Positions 18,198 through 25,842 of a stretch of 64,000 bases of DNA are shown here, piece after piece. Below the pieces are notes generated by a model. It searched no databases. It worked only from the letters and a program-made list of their open reading frames with translations, and was not told the DNA's origin. Source of the DNA: an uncultured Muribaculaceae bacterium (lineage in GTDB: Bacteria; Bacteroidota; Bacteroidia; Bacteroidales; Muribaculaceae); contig CALUMH010000009.1 of assembly GCA_944321685.1 (NCBI GenBank), positions 1 to 64,000 of the forward strand, read 5' to 3'. Numbering within the stretch: position 1 is the stretch's first letter; the number at the start of each line of letters is the position of its first letter. The translations under genes and the position numbers were made by a program.

Positions 18198-19463
18198 ATG
18201 AAAGCTTTAATGTTTGGCTGGGAATTTCCCCCTCATATCCTCGGCGGGTTGGGAACTGCCAGCTACGGCCTCACCAAGGGAATGTGGGAAAACGGTGATA
18301 TGGACATCACTTTCGTTATCCCTAAACCATGGGGCGACGAAGACCGACAATTCGCACACATCATAGGCGCGAATTCGACACCGGTCGTTTGGAGGGATGT
18401 CAACTGGGACTATGTGCAAAACCGCATAGGCAATGTCATGGACCCTCAAATGTATTACGACCTGCGCGACCACATCTACGCCGACTTTAATTATATGCGC
18501 ACCAACGACCTCGGGTGCATAGAATTCTCGGGCCGATACCCCGACAACCTGCTTGAAGAAATCAACAACTACTCGATTGTGGCAGGCGTTATAGCCCGCA
18601 CAGTGCCGTGCGACGTAATCCACTCGCACGACTGGCTCACATACCCCGCAGGCATACACGCCAAGCAGGTAACAGGCAAGCCGCTGGTAATACACGTTCA
18701 CGCCACCGATTTCGACCGCAGCCGCGGCAACGTGAACCCCACCGTGTATGGTATTGAACGCGACGGTATGAACAATGCCGACCACATCATCACCGTGAGC
18801 GAACTCACTCGCCGCACCGTAATCGAGAAATACGGCCAAGATCCTGCAAAAGTAACCACAGTGCACAATGCCGTGGAACCTCTGAGCGAGGAAATCCGCA
18901 ACATAAAAATGCAGCACGGCAAGGACAAAGTAATCACATTCCTGGGACGCATAACCATGCAAAAGGGGCCGGAATACTTCGTCGAGGCTGCCTCGATGGT
19001 ACTGCACAAGACCCATAACGTGCGCTTCGTGATGGCGGGCAGCGGCGACATGATGGAAAAAATGATACGCCTCGCGGCCGACCGCGACATTGCCGACCGC
19101 TTCCACTTCACAGGATTCCTGCGCGGACGGCAGGTATATGAAATGCTCGCAGCCAGCGACGTGTATGTGATGCCATCGGTTTCCGAGCCTTTCGGCATCT
19201 CGCCGCTTGAAGCCATGCAGATGGGGTGCCCGTCGATCATATCCAAGCAATCGGGCTGCGCCGAAATCCTTGAAAATGTAATCAAAGTTGACTATTGGGA
19301 CATACACGCCATGGCCGATGCAATGTTTGCACTCGTCAACTATCCCGCATTGCATAACCACTTGCGCGACAAAGGCCTTGCCGAAATCGACACCATACAA
19401 TGGAAAAAAGCCGGTGCAAAGGTTATCAACATTTACAACCAAGTAATAAACAACCGCAAGTAA
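18198..19463 (+). CDS. Glycosyltransferase, glycogen-synthase-like (GT-B fold)
   Basis: Retaining GT-B glycosyltransferase of 421 aa, probably extending alpha-1,4-glucan from a nucleotide sugar. The N-terminal KALMFGWEFPPHILGGLGTASYGLTKGM is the acceptor-side glycine loop of starch/glycogen synthase-like proteins. DVIHSHDWLTYPAG and ITFLGRITMQKGPEYFVEAA begin the second domain, and SEPFGISPLEAM gives the E330-x7-E338 nucleotide-sugar motif. It lies between debranching enzyme and GH57 in a cluster that is conserved in Bacteroides, which supports a glycogen role. Classification as GT4 or GT5 would need a database search. Confidence 0.88.
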   Translation: MKALMFGWEFPPHILGGLGTASYGLTKGMWENGDMDITFVIPKPWGDEDRQFAHIIGANSTPVVWRDVNWDYVQNRIGNVMDPQMYYDLRDHIYADFNYMRTNDLGCIEFSGRYPDNLLEEINNYSIVAGVIARTVPCDVIHSHDWLTYPAGIHAKQVTGKPLVIHVHATDFDRSRGNVNPTVYGIERDGMNNADHIITVSELTRRTVIEKYGQDPAKVTTVHNAVEPLSEEIRNIKMQHGKDKVITFLGRITMQKGPEYFVEAASMVLHKTHNVRFVMAGSGDMMEKMIRLAADRDIADRFHFTGFLRGRQVYEMLAASDVYVMPSVSEPFGISPLEAMQMGCPSIISKQSGCAEILENVIKVDYWDIHAMADAMFALVNYPALHNHLRDKGLAEIDTIQWKKAGAKVINIYNQVINNRK

Positions 19464-19524
19464 CCATGTTGCGGAAAGAGTTTTTTATCTACCATTAAGG
19501 AAAATCAAAAACAACCACACAATA

Positions 19525-20937
19525 ATGAAAGCAATTTGTTTCTACTTTCAAATTCACCAGCCGTTCCGCCTGAAGACCTACCGTTTCTTCAACATCGGTA
19601 ACGACCACTATTACTATGATGACTTTGCCAACGACGAAATCATCACTCGCATAGCACACCGCTCTTACCTGCCTGCCAACCAAACATTGCTCGAAATGAT
19701 CAATGCTTCCAACAAGCAGTTCAAGGTGGCATTCTCAATCAGCGGCACAGCACTCGAACAACTCGAACAATATGTGCCCGAATTTATCGAGTCGATGAAA
19801 GAACTCGTGGCAACCGGCTGCGTGGAATTCCTCTCCGAAACTTATGCCCACTCTTTGGCTTCGCTCAAGGAAACCGAGGAATTCATCGAACAAGTAAAAC
19901 AACACGACGAGAAGATTTTCCAGCTCTTCGGCCAGCGTCCAACGGTGTTCCGTAACACCGAGCTTATATACAGCGACGACATTTCGGCCGTTGTGGCAAG
20001 CATGGGCTTCAAGGCTGCCATAACCGACGGTGCAAAGCACATACTTGGCTGGAAATCGCCTAACTACGTGTATAGCTCGGCTGCCGCTCCGCAACTGAAA
20101 CTGCTGTTGAAGAACTCGAAAATGAGCGACGACATATCGTTCCGCTTCAGCAATCCCGACTGGAACGACTATCCGTTGACTGCCGACAAATACATTGACT
20201 GGATTGCCAACCTGCCTCAAGAGGAACAAATCGTGAACCTGTTCATGAACTATGAAACACTTGGCGAATTGCAACCTCGCGAATCGGGAATATTTGAATT
20301 TATGAAGGCACTGCCGCGATTCGCTGCCGAACGTGGAATAGAATTCTGGACTCCGAGTGAAACCGTGGCCAAACTGAAATCGGTGGGCGAACTGTCGGTT
20401 CCCTACCCGATGTCTTGGGCCGACGAGGCTCGCGACACCAGCGCATGGCTTGGCAACGACTTGCAAAACGAGGCTTTCAACAAGCTGTACTCGGTGGCCG
20501 AACGCGTCAACTTGTGTACCGACCGCCGGTTGAAACAAGACTGGATGTACTTGCAGGCTTCCGACCACTTCTATTACATGAGTACCAAGCACCTCAACGA
20601 CGGTGCAGTACATTCGCACTACAGCCCGTATGAATCGCCGTTCCAGGCATTCATGAACTACATGAACGTACTGTCCGACTTCATTGTGCGTGTCGAAGAG
20701 CAATACCCACTCTCTATCGAGAACGAAGAGCTTAACTCGTTGTTGACAACCATACGCAACCAGTCGAAGGAAATCGAGCAACTCAACCGCGAAATCTCGC
20801 TGCTGCGTACCAACATCATCAACTCGGAAGACGAAGACAAAGCCGCCGAAAGCCAAAAGGCCGCTGCAAAAACCACGGCAGCAAAGAAACCTGCTGCCCG
20901 TAAGACTCCGGCCAAGAAAACTGCTGCAAAAGAGTAA
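19525..20937 (+). CDS. GH57 alpha-amylase-like protein with basic Lys/Ala tail
   Basis: Cytoplasmic glycan-acting protein of 470 aa from the glycoside hydrolase 57 family. Conserved regions visible are FQIHQP (9-13), EFLSETYAHS (101-110), the nucleophile region VFRNTELIYS with Glu146, and LFMNYETLGEL. In active GH57 alpha-amylases the last region reads MDYET with the catalytic acid Asp; here that residue is Asn242, so hydrolytic activity may be lost or changed. A coiled-coil-like stretch (residues about 400-430) is followed by a histone-like tail rich in Lys, Ala and Pro (about 438-470). It is the last gene of the glycogen operon, before a strong terminator. Confidence 0.88.
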   Translation: MKAICFYFQIHQPFRLKTYRFFNIGNDHYYYDDFANDEIITRIAHRSYLPANQTLLEMINASNKQFKVAFSISGTALEQLEQYVPEFIESMKELVATGCVEFLSETYAHSLASLKETEEFIEQVKQHDEKIFQLFGQRPTVFRNTELIYSDDISAVVASMGFKAAITDGAKHILGWKSPNYVYSSAAAPQLKLLLKNSKMSDDISFRFSNPDWNDYPLTADKYIDWIANLPQEEQIVNLFMNYETLGELQPRESGIFEFMKALPRFAAERGIEFWTPSETVAKLKSVGELSVPYPMSWADEARDTSAWLGNDLQNEAFNKLYSVAERVNLCTDRRLKQDWMYLQASDHFYYMSTKHLNDGAVHSHYSPYESPFQAFMNYMNVLSDFIVRVEEQYPLSIENEELNSLLTTIRNQSKEIEQLNREISLLRTNIINSEDEDKAAESQKAAAKTTAAKKPAARKTPAKKTAAKE

Positions 20938-20971
20938 TACACTACATTTGCACAACATCATCTCAACAATA

Positions 20972-21003
20972 TAAGCACCGCCCGTGCACTCGGGCGGTGC
21001 TTA
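20972..21003 (+). terminator. Intrinsic terminator of the glycogen operon
   Basis: A perfect 13-bp stem (TAAGCACCGCCCG with its complement) and a 6-nt loop, followed by TTGTTTATATTATT. Confidence 0.88.
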
Positions 21004-21190
21004 TTGTTTATATTATTAATGCCGTTGAAAATTTATGCAAATCACTTTCCCATGCCGCCCGGGAAAGCAATACAAGTTCCACCCTGTAAAACAGGGCATA
21101 TATGACATTTTAACCGAAAACAGGGCGTCAGGCGGCTCGGTTTTGTCATTTTATCGGACAAATTTACCAGTATCGGTGTTTCTGCCGCAT

Positions 21191-21206
21191 TGGCACCCGG
21201 TTTGCA
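21191..21206 (+). promoter_or_regulatory. Sigma-54-type (-24/-12) promoter upstream of hsp20
   Basis: TGGCACCCGGTTTGCA has the GG-N10-GC spacing and nearly the full TGGCAC-N5-TTGCW consensus for RpoN. It lies 81 nt upstream of the Hsp20 start and predicts a start site near 21217. No good TAnnTTTG box is seen in the 20938-21286 gap, so this is the best promoter candidate for the gene. Apart from this site and the glycogen terminator, the gap shows nothing else. Confidence 0.6.
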
Positions 21207-21286
21207 ATTCTTATAGCGGACGCGGTTGAAAAACCACTCCACACAAAACAAGAATAAAAAAACAAAAAACATAGGAGATTACAATT

Positions 21287-21715
21287 ATGGCACTCATTAG
21301 AAGAAATCAAAATTGGTTACCAAGCGTATTCAACGATTTGTTTGACAACAACGACTGGATCGAGCGCACCCATGCCATCACATCACCGGCTGTCAACGTA
21401 ATAGAACGTGAAAACGAATACAGCGTGGAGATAGCTGCTCCGGGCATGACAAAAGACGATTTCAATGTGCATCTCGATGAAGAGGGCAACCTCGTCATTT
21501 CTCTTGAAAAGAAGATGAACAACGAAGAAAAAGAAAACGGACACTACTTGCGTCGTGAATTTTCTTACTCTCAGTTCCGTCAAGTAATGATTTTGCCCGA
21601 TGATGTCGATCGCGACAAAATATCGGCACACGTCGAGAACGGAGTCCTCACGGTTGACCTGCTCAAAAAATCGCAAGAGGCAGCCAAAGAAGCCAAAAAG
21701 ATTGAAATCAAGTAA
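21287..21715 (+). CDS. Small heat-shock protein, Hsp20/alpha-crystallin family
   Basis: ATP-independent cytoplasmic chaperone that holds unfolding proteins. The 142-aa protein has the alpha-crystallin domain from about residue 35 to 130: VNVIERENEYSVEIAAPGMTKDDFNV, then GNLVISLEKK, and the C-terminal strand motif HVENGVLTVDLLKK (A-x-x-x-n-GvL). A purine-rich AGGAG precedes the start by 9 nt. It stands alone between terminators, downstream of a sigma-54-type promoter, which suggests stress-specific control by an enhancer-binding activator. Confidence 0.95.
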   Translation: MALIRRNQNWLPSVFNDLFDNNDWIERTHAITSPAVNVIERENEYSVEIAAPGMTKDDFNVHLDEEGNLVISLEKKMNNEEKENGHYLRREFSYSQFRQVMILPDDVDRDKISAHVENGVLTVDLLKKSQEAAKEAKKIEIK

Positions 21716-21758
21716 CCACAGCATCTTTTTTGCTAACCACATAGCAATTTTGACAACC

Positions 21759-21796
21759 ACGGCGATGCAGCGTGATGCTGCACCGCCGTTTTTTGT
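21759..21796 (+). terminator. Intrinsic terminator after hsp20
   Basis: Two stacked stems (ACGGCG/CGCCGT and GCAGC/GCTGC) with a 5-nt loop, followed by six T. Confidence 0.85.
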
Positions 21797-21814
21797 TTAT
21801 ATCACACCAACTTA

Positions 21815-22489
21815 CTATAAATCTTCGCCATTAGCCCTGTTATATTCATTATCGTAGTACATCAAGATGCTATACTCGCCATAAGATTCGCCAATCCTGA
21901 ACCATACAGGTCTTTTTATCAGTTTTTCCGACAGTAACTCGAAACATTTTTCTTGTATCTCATTTTTCTGTTCATCAGTAAATTTCGAAATTTGTTCCTC
22001 AGTGTAATTCTTCATAACCGAAGTCCGAATCTCATTGATCAATGCTGCTGTATCTGACGGTACTTGATAATAAATCGCCTCATATCTTTTATTATTCACC
22101 GTCATTTCATATCTTACATCTTCATCATCAGATATCGTAAAATCTTCAAAATAAGCATATTTCCCATTATTTTCAAATTGCCGACAAAGGTTGTTAAATC
22201 TGATGACTATATCACCCACACTCTGCGACACTGCATCGGCGACAAATATCCTACATACTTTATTGTTATTTGTTACCACATGCACATTCACTGAAGTACC
22301 GTTAAATTCCCCGGTGAGAACTTCCTTATCATACGGGCTGCTCTCGAAGCCTTTAGCTTTGAGCTTGCGAATCATTTCCGATTTACTGCCATCGATAGGG
22401 ATTCCAAGGAAACGGGTTACATCTTTCTGCTGCGCACACACTGAAATTGACAACATCAGCAGGAATAAAATTGACATTGTTTTTTTCAT
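21815..22489 (-). CDS. Exported protein of unknown function
   Basis: I do not recognise a named family. The ATG at 22489 starts a typical signal peptide (MKKTMSILFLLMLSISVCAQ), so the mature protein of about 205 residues is periplasmic or secreted. After it, FLGIPIDGSKSEMIRKLKAKGF resembles an opening module seen in many Bacteroidetes secreted proteins, followed by strands with VNVHVVTNNNKVCRIFVAD and an acidic, lysine-rich C-terminal half ending in WFRIGESYGEYSILMYYDNEYNRA. Codons are noticeably A/T-richer than in neighbouring genes, which hints at horizontal gain. The message would carry a ~280-nt leader with strong secondary structure (22545-22772). It converges with hsp20. Confidence 0.75.
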   Translation of the reverse strand: MKKTMSILFLLMLSISVCAQQKDVTRFLGIPIDGSKSEMIRKLKAKGFESSPYDKEVLTGEFNGTSVNVHVVTNNNKVCRIFVADAVSQSVGDIVIRFNNLCRQFENNGKYAYFEDFTISDDEDVRYEMTVNNKRYEAIYYQVPSDTAALINEIRTSVMKNYTEEQISKFTDEQKNEIQEKCFELLSEKLIKRPVWFRIGESYGEYSILMYYDNEYNRANGEDL

Positions 22490-22544
22490 GATGATTAATT
22501 TTTTGCTTGCGCTCCAGTCCCAAAAGCGCATTTATATGCCAAGA

Positions 22545-22772
22545 GCGTGAAACTGCTATGAACCACATCCTAAAGTGCAGGCCCTGAGAAAACCCAAATC
22601 AACAGATATGGTGATAGCACTCCCACGCTATAGCGCGGAACTGCCATGTACCGACTCTTGTTGATTTTTGTGACGTAGTTTCTCAGGCTTCGCACTTACA
22701 AGAGAAAGAACATAACGCTCCTTAAATTATTCCACAATGTAATGTGACCGAGAGGCATCCCCCCTTGGTCAC
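22545..22772 (-). ncRNA. Structured 5' leader with two alternative pairing partners
   Basis: Read on the minus strand, the leader nests four stems: AAGTGC/GCACTT (22692-22697 with 22573-22578), CCTGAGAAA/TTTCTCAGG (22679-22687 with 22583-22591), AAATCAACA/TGTTGATTT (22659-22667 with 22596-22604), and an inner hairpin with a TATA loop that pairs 22633-22652 with 22610-22628. A second copy of the 5' strand of the inner hairpin (16 of 20 bases the same) lies downstream at 22545-22564 and can pair with the same 3' strand. A five-codon frame (MFFLL) after AAGGAG ends at the base of the structure. It sits upstream of the exported-protein gene. Whether it is a riboswitch, an attenuator or a remnant of a repeat is open. 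Confidence 0.5.
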
Positions 22773-22776
22773 TCCA

Positions 22777-22784
22777 CAAAGTTA
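22777..22784 (-). promoter_or_regulatory. -7 box (TAACTTTG on the minus strand) for the structured leader
   Basis: CAAAGTTA on the plus strand is an exact TAnnTTTG match pointing towards the exported-protein gene. It sits just outside the structured leader. The -33 element is weak (TTG about 23 nt upstream). Confidence 0.55.
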
Positions 22785-22881
22785 ACAAAAATGCATAATA
22801 CTATCCCCAATAATCAAATTAAATCTTCACACTATTTTTCATTGCCATTCGGCTAAAATTGTGGAGAACCACTTTTGAAAG

Positions 22882-22900
22882 CCTCCCCTTCGGGGGGAGG
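22882..22900 (-). terminator. G/C-rich hairpin after ruvC
   Basis: CCTCCCC-TTCG-GGGGGAGG with a stable tetraloop, 22 nt past the ruvC stop. On the minus strand only a short T-run follows, so termination is likely but not certain. Confidence 0.55.
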
Positions 22901-22921
22901 TAGGGAGGGGGCCGAAGTGGC

Positions 22922-23494
22922 TCACTTCAGCCTGTCGGGATGAGCCGCTATGAACTCTTTCCAAGAACGGCATCCCCCTTGTGGCTGCGGACGCGACGAC
23001 TCATAAAAGTGGCACAGTGCGGCAGCAAGCGCATCGGTGGCATCGAGCAAGTCGGGCATTTGCTCCTGCGGGATATTTAAAATGCGACGTAACATTTCAG
23101 CTACCTGTTCCTTTGATGCACCGCCATTGCCGGTAATAGCCATCTTTATTTTCAAGGGAGCATATTCGGCTATAGGCACGTCGCGATGCAAGGCTGCAGC
23201 CATTGCCACGCCTTGTGCGCGCCCCAACTTGAGCATCGATTGCACATTCTTACCGTAAAACGGCGACTCGATGGCCATCTCGTCGGGCAAATACTGTTCC
23301 ACAAGCCCGAGCACTCGCTCAAATATGCGATGCAGGCGCATATAGTGGTCGTCAAATTTACTGAGCTTTATCACCCCCAGGGCTATCATCGACGGCCGCT
23401 TACGTTTCACCCCAAGTATGCCGTACCCCATCACATTGGTACCGGGGTCGATGCCTATTATTATGCGGTCATATTCGTCATCGTGCGTCATCAT
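22922..23494 (-). CDS. ruvC: Crossover junction endodeoxyribonuclease RuvC
   Basis: Resolves Holliday junctions as a dimer with RuvAB during recombination and repair. The catalytic acidic residues are in [17 protein letters not shown] (Asp16), [23 protein letters not shown] (Glu) and the C-terminal [16 protein letters not shown] (Asp/Asp), all typical. The ATG at 23494 overlaps the stop of the upstream DUF4286 gene (ATGA), so the longer start that would overlap it further is rejected. The 190-aa length is normal. Pairing of ruvC with a DUF4286 gene is common in Bacteroidetes. Confidence 0.96.
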   Translation of the reverse strand: MMTHDDEYDRIIIGIDPGTNVMGYGILGVKRKRPSMIALGVIKLSKFDDHYMRLHRIFERVLGLVEQYLPDEMAIESPFYGKNVQSMLKLGRAQGVAMAAALHRDVPIAEYAPLKIKMAITGNGGASKEQVAEMLRRILNIPQEQMPDLLDATDALAAALCHFYESSRPQPQGGCRSWKEFIAAHPDRLK

Positions 23495-23805
23495 TCCGTG
23501 TCGATCTCCTCCATCCATGTCGAAAATCCCGCCACGTCTCGACCGAAACGACGTGCCATCTCCTCATGCAACTTCTTGCCTTCTCCGGTGTACCACGCAT
23601 TAAATGCATCGACCGACTTTACATGGAACTGCAACGCATAGCTGTAACCATCGGCACCGGTGCTGCCATCAAGCACCCTGGTAAGTTGCGGCCACAACAG
23701 CACGCCACCTGATTTTGCCTTGGGAATATATTCGCAACACAGCCATTCCACAAAATTGTCGTAAACAGCCGCCGAAGCGTGGTAGGTAGTATTTATTATC
23801 AACAT
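23491..23805 (-). CDS. DUF4286 family small protein
   Basis: A 104-aa cytoplasmic protein of unknown function. [30 protein letters not shown] and the later [36 protein letters not shown] look like a dimeric alpha-beta barrel (ferredoxin-like) fold as in DUF4286. The start at 23805 is preferred over a longer non-ATG frame because it matches the family's first strand. It is the first gene of a two-gene unit with ruvC, sharing ATGA. Confidence 0.8.
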   Translation of the reverse strand: MLIINTTYHASAAVYDNFVEWLCCEYIPKAKSGGVLLWPQLTRVLDGSTGADGYSYALQFHVKSVDAFNAWYTGEGKKLHEEMARRFGRDVAGFSTWMEEIDTE

Positions 23806-23862
23806 TGTATCTTCAATTTGTAAGCAATTCGTAATGCACACACGCAGGAAAATCCTGCCTTA

Positions 23863-23893
23863 CAAAGGTAATGAAAGTAAAGTGCTTTGCAAA
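23863..23893 (-). promoter_or_regulatory. Promoter for the DUF4286-ruvC operon
   Basis: On the minus strand TTTG (23893-23890), 19 nt, then TACCTTTG (23870-23863): an exact match to the Bacteroidetes consensus. The leader would be about 55 nt. The remaining part of the 23806-24120 gap holds only the DUF4836 terminator. Confidence 0.8.
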
Positions 23894-24069
23894 AACAATC
23901 CCTCCTTTAATAGCCGACTTGCGGCAGGTACAAAAAAAATTAATTGTCATCACGACAACTAATCTTCAACTTAAAATCTAATACCATGAAAAAACCGATG
24001 CAAAAGTATGCTATATATTTATGCTATGCAACATATAAGCAATATTTTTCCATCTGTTTTACATTTTTT

Positions 24070-24102
24070 ATAACAAAAGCCCCGCAATGGGGCTTTTGTT
24101 AT
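24070..24102 (-). terminator. Intrinsic terminator after the DUF4836 gene
   Basis: A perfect 14-bp stem (ATAACAAAAGCCCC with its complement) and the loop GCAAT. The stem ends in A/T pairs, so it can work on both strands. It lies 19 nt past the DUF4836 stop. Confidence 0.85.
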
Positions 24103-24120
24103 ACTTTATCAACACTTTTC

Positions 24121-25614
24121 TTAATGCTTTTGTGCATTTGCAAGTATCGTCAGCAACGTTTCAAGAACATTGTCGCCTTGCGGCTCTTCGACCACTAATT
24201 TCACATTCGACGAACGGGCATCGATGGTACGGCCTTCAAGATATGCACCGAATTGCAAGTTAGGAACAATTGCCGTGAGAATGGAATTGGCACGCGAACC
24301 TTTGCGCACATTGGCATACAATCCGCCGGTGGTATTCTCAAATATATCACGGGCAAGGTCATCGTCATACATACTTTCGGCAACCTTTTGCGGTGTTGTA
24401 CGGAAATAGAAAAATCCGTCGTTGCTGCCGAATGCTATCGCAGCATCGCTCGACAAGTTGACTACATACTCGTCACCTACCCGTGTACAAGCTATCAAAC
24501 CGAGTTTGTTTATCGAAGTCTGCAACTTTTGGCACATTTCATCGGCCTTGCCTGTCTTTATCGCACCATACACTTGCGGAACCGACGAACGGTTGACAAT
24601 TTGGTCGGCATAATTATAACCTATGGTTATGGGGCCTTCGATTCCTGCAATGTAGTCCTTGATTTCATCGATGGTGATAAACGGGTTCTCTTTCACATTG
24701 GCAAGCATGGCACTGAATGGGTCGAATTTCAGCAATTCCTCTCCTTTAACCGATCCCGAGAATACAAGTTGCATATCGGCGGGAATATATTTAAGCCCCT
24801 CGGCCGACGGTTTGCTCAATATTGCTTCCGCCTGCTTTGTGGCTTCGGTCTCGTCGATAAATGTCTCGTAATTCATTTCAATGTCGCTTTTGTTGAAGTT
24901 AAGCGTAGCGCCTATACCTCGCAATGCTTCAAGATAAGACGAGAAAGCATCGCCATAAATTTGAGCAATGATTTGCCCGCTGCCCGACATTTCAAACATT
25001 TTTTTATAATCGGCATAAAACGACATATCCACATCACGCCCCAACATTTCCATTGCATCGGCATTGCCGGCAATAGAATTTTCATATCCGTTGGTTATGA
25101 GATTTTTAACCAGCTCCTCGGCTGCACTATCTCCGGCCGAAGGATTGGGAGTGGCGCATACGAAATATTTGTCGGAAATAAACAACCAGCTGTTACCGGC
25201 TTTCATTTTATCCAGGTCACCGTCGCTTTCCATTCCGGCACCAGCGGTTTTCTCCACAAATGCCTTGAACGCCACACGATCGGCCACAGGCACGATGCCT
25301 ACAACCGAAAAATCATTTGAACCGAAAACATATGCCTTGCGAGTAAAGTCCATTCCTGCACCCGCAAACGCCGACAGTTGCTTACGGTCGTTTTCGGTCA
25401 TGCCCTTATCCACAAGCGATTTATAAGAATCGGGGAACACTACTTCATCGCCTTCCACTTTGACACCGGCTTTTTCAATGACACTTCCGGCATCCAAGGC
25501 TGCCACATAAGTGGCATCGGCAGGAATCATGGTTATGGCATCCTTGCTTTCATCTTTGCAAGACACAAAAACCATTGCCACTGCAAACAGCAGCATTAAA
25601 CCTAACTTTTTCAT
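24121..25614 (-). CDS. DUF4836 family lipoprotein
   Basis: Bacteroidetes-specific envelope lipoprotein of unknown function, 497 aa. The ATG at 25614 opens a signal peptide with lipobox VFVSC (Cys19). After it, DAITMIPADATYVAALDAGSVIEKAGV is the usual opening of DUF4836, and LSAFAGAGMDFTRKAYVF and KPSAEGLKYIPADMQLVFSGSVKGEELLKF are repeated-domain pieces, so the protein probably has two related halves. It resembles proteins annotated as DUF3352-like. The stretch 25615-25658 upstream shows no clear promoter before repeat copy B. Confidence 0.82.
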   Translation of the reverse strand: MKKLGLMLLFAVAMVFVSCKDESKDAITMIPADATYVAALDAGSVIEKAGVKVEGDEVVFPDSYKSLVDKGMTENDRKQLSAFAGAGMDFTRKAYVFGSNDFSVVGIVPVADRVAFKAFVEKTAGAGMESDGDLDKMKAGNSWLFISDKYFVCATPNPSAGDSAAEELVKNLITNGYENSIAGNADAMEMLGRDVDMSFYADYKKMFEMSGSGQIIAQIYGDAFSSYLEALRGIGATLNFNKSDIEMNYETFIDETEATKQAEAILSKPSAEGLKYIPADMQLVFSGSVKGEELLKFDPFSAMLANVKENPFITIDEIKDYIAGIEGPITIGYNYADQIVNRSSVPQVYGAIKTGKADEMCQKLQTSINKLGLIACTRVGDEYVVNLSSDAAIAFGSNDGFFYFRTTPQKVAESMYDDDLARDIFENTTGGLYANVRKGSRANSILTAIVPNLQFGAYLEGRTIDARSSNVKLVVEEPQGDNVLETLLTILANAQKH

Positions 25615-25658
25615 AATCTTTTGTGCATTTGTTAGTATTGTATTATAAAAACTGCAAG

Positions 25659-25821
25659 GAGGGTGTATCAAAATGCGTTTTGGGCTCTCGTAGAGACGCG
25701 ATTAATCGCGTCTCTACAACCATTGCATTGTATAACATATTGTAAATCAATCGTTGCCATTATCAAGATGCGGCAACGCCATGTCTCTACAATATCAATG
25801 TGGGTATTTTGATACACCCTC
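25659..25821 (-). repeat. MITE-like palindromic element, copy B (reverse orientation)
   Basis: 163 bp bounded by perfect 16-bp terminal inverted repeats: GAGGGTGTATCAAAAT at 25659-25674 and its complement at 25806-25821. Inside are a perfect 28-bp palindrome (25690-25717, GTAGAGACGCGATT and its complement), the shared A/T-rich spacer around acatattgtaaatcaatcg, and a decayed second palindrome (about 25763-25792). No clear target-site duplication flanks it. It lies between the DUF4836 start and the glgB 3' end. Confidence 0.88.
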
Positions 25822-25842
25822 TGTAAATTCCGGATATATGCT

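Noticed and set aside
18207..19442. 411-codon minus-strand frame opposite the glycosyltransferase
   Set aside because: His/Val-rich antisense shadow of a gene with full family motifs on the plus strand.
23986..24198. Plus-strand open frame of about 70 codons starting MKKPMQKYAIYL
   Set aside because: It runs through the perfect terminator hairpin of the DUF4836 gene and into that gene's 3' end; composition looks random and no promoter or family is seen.
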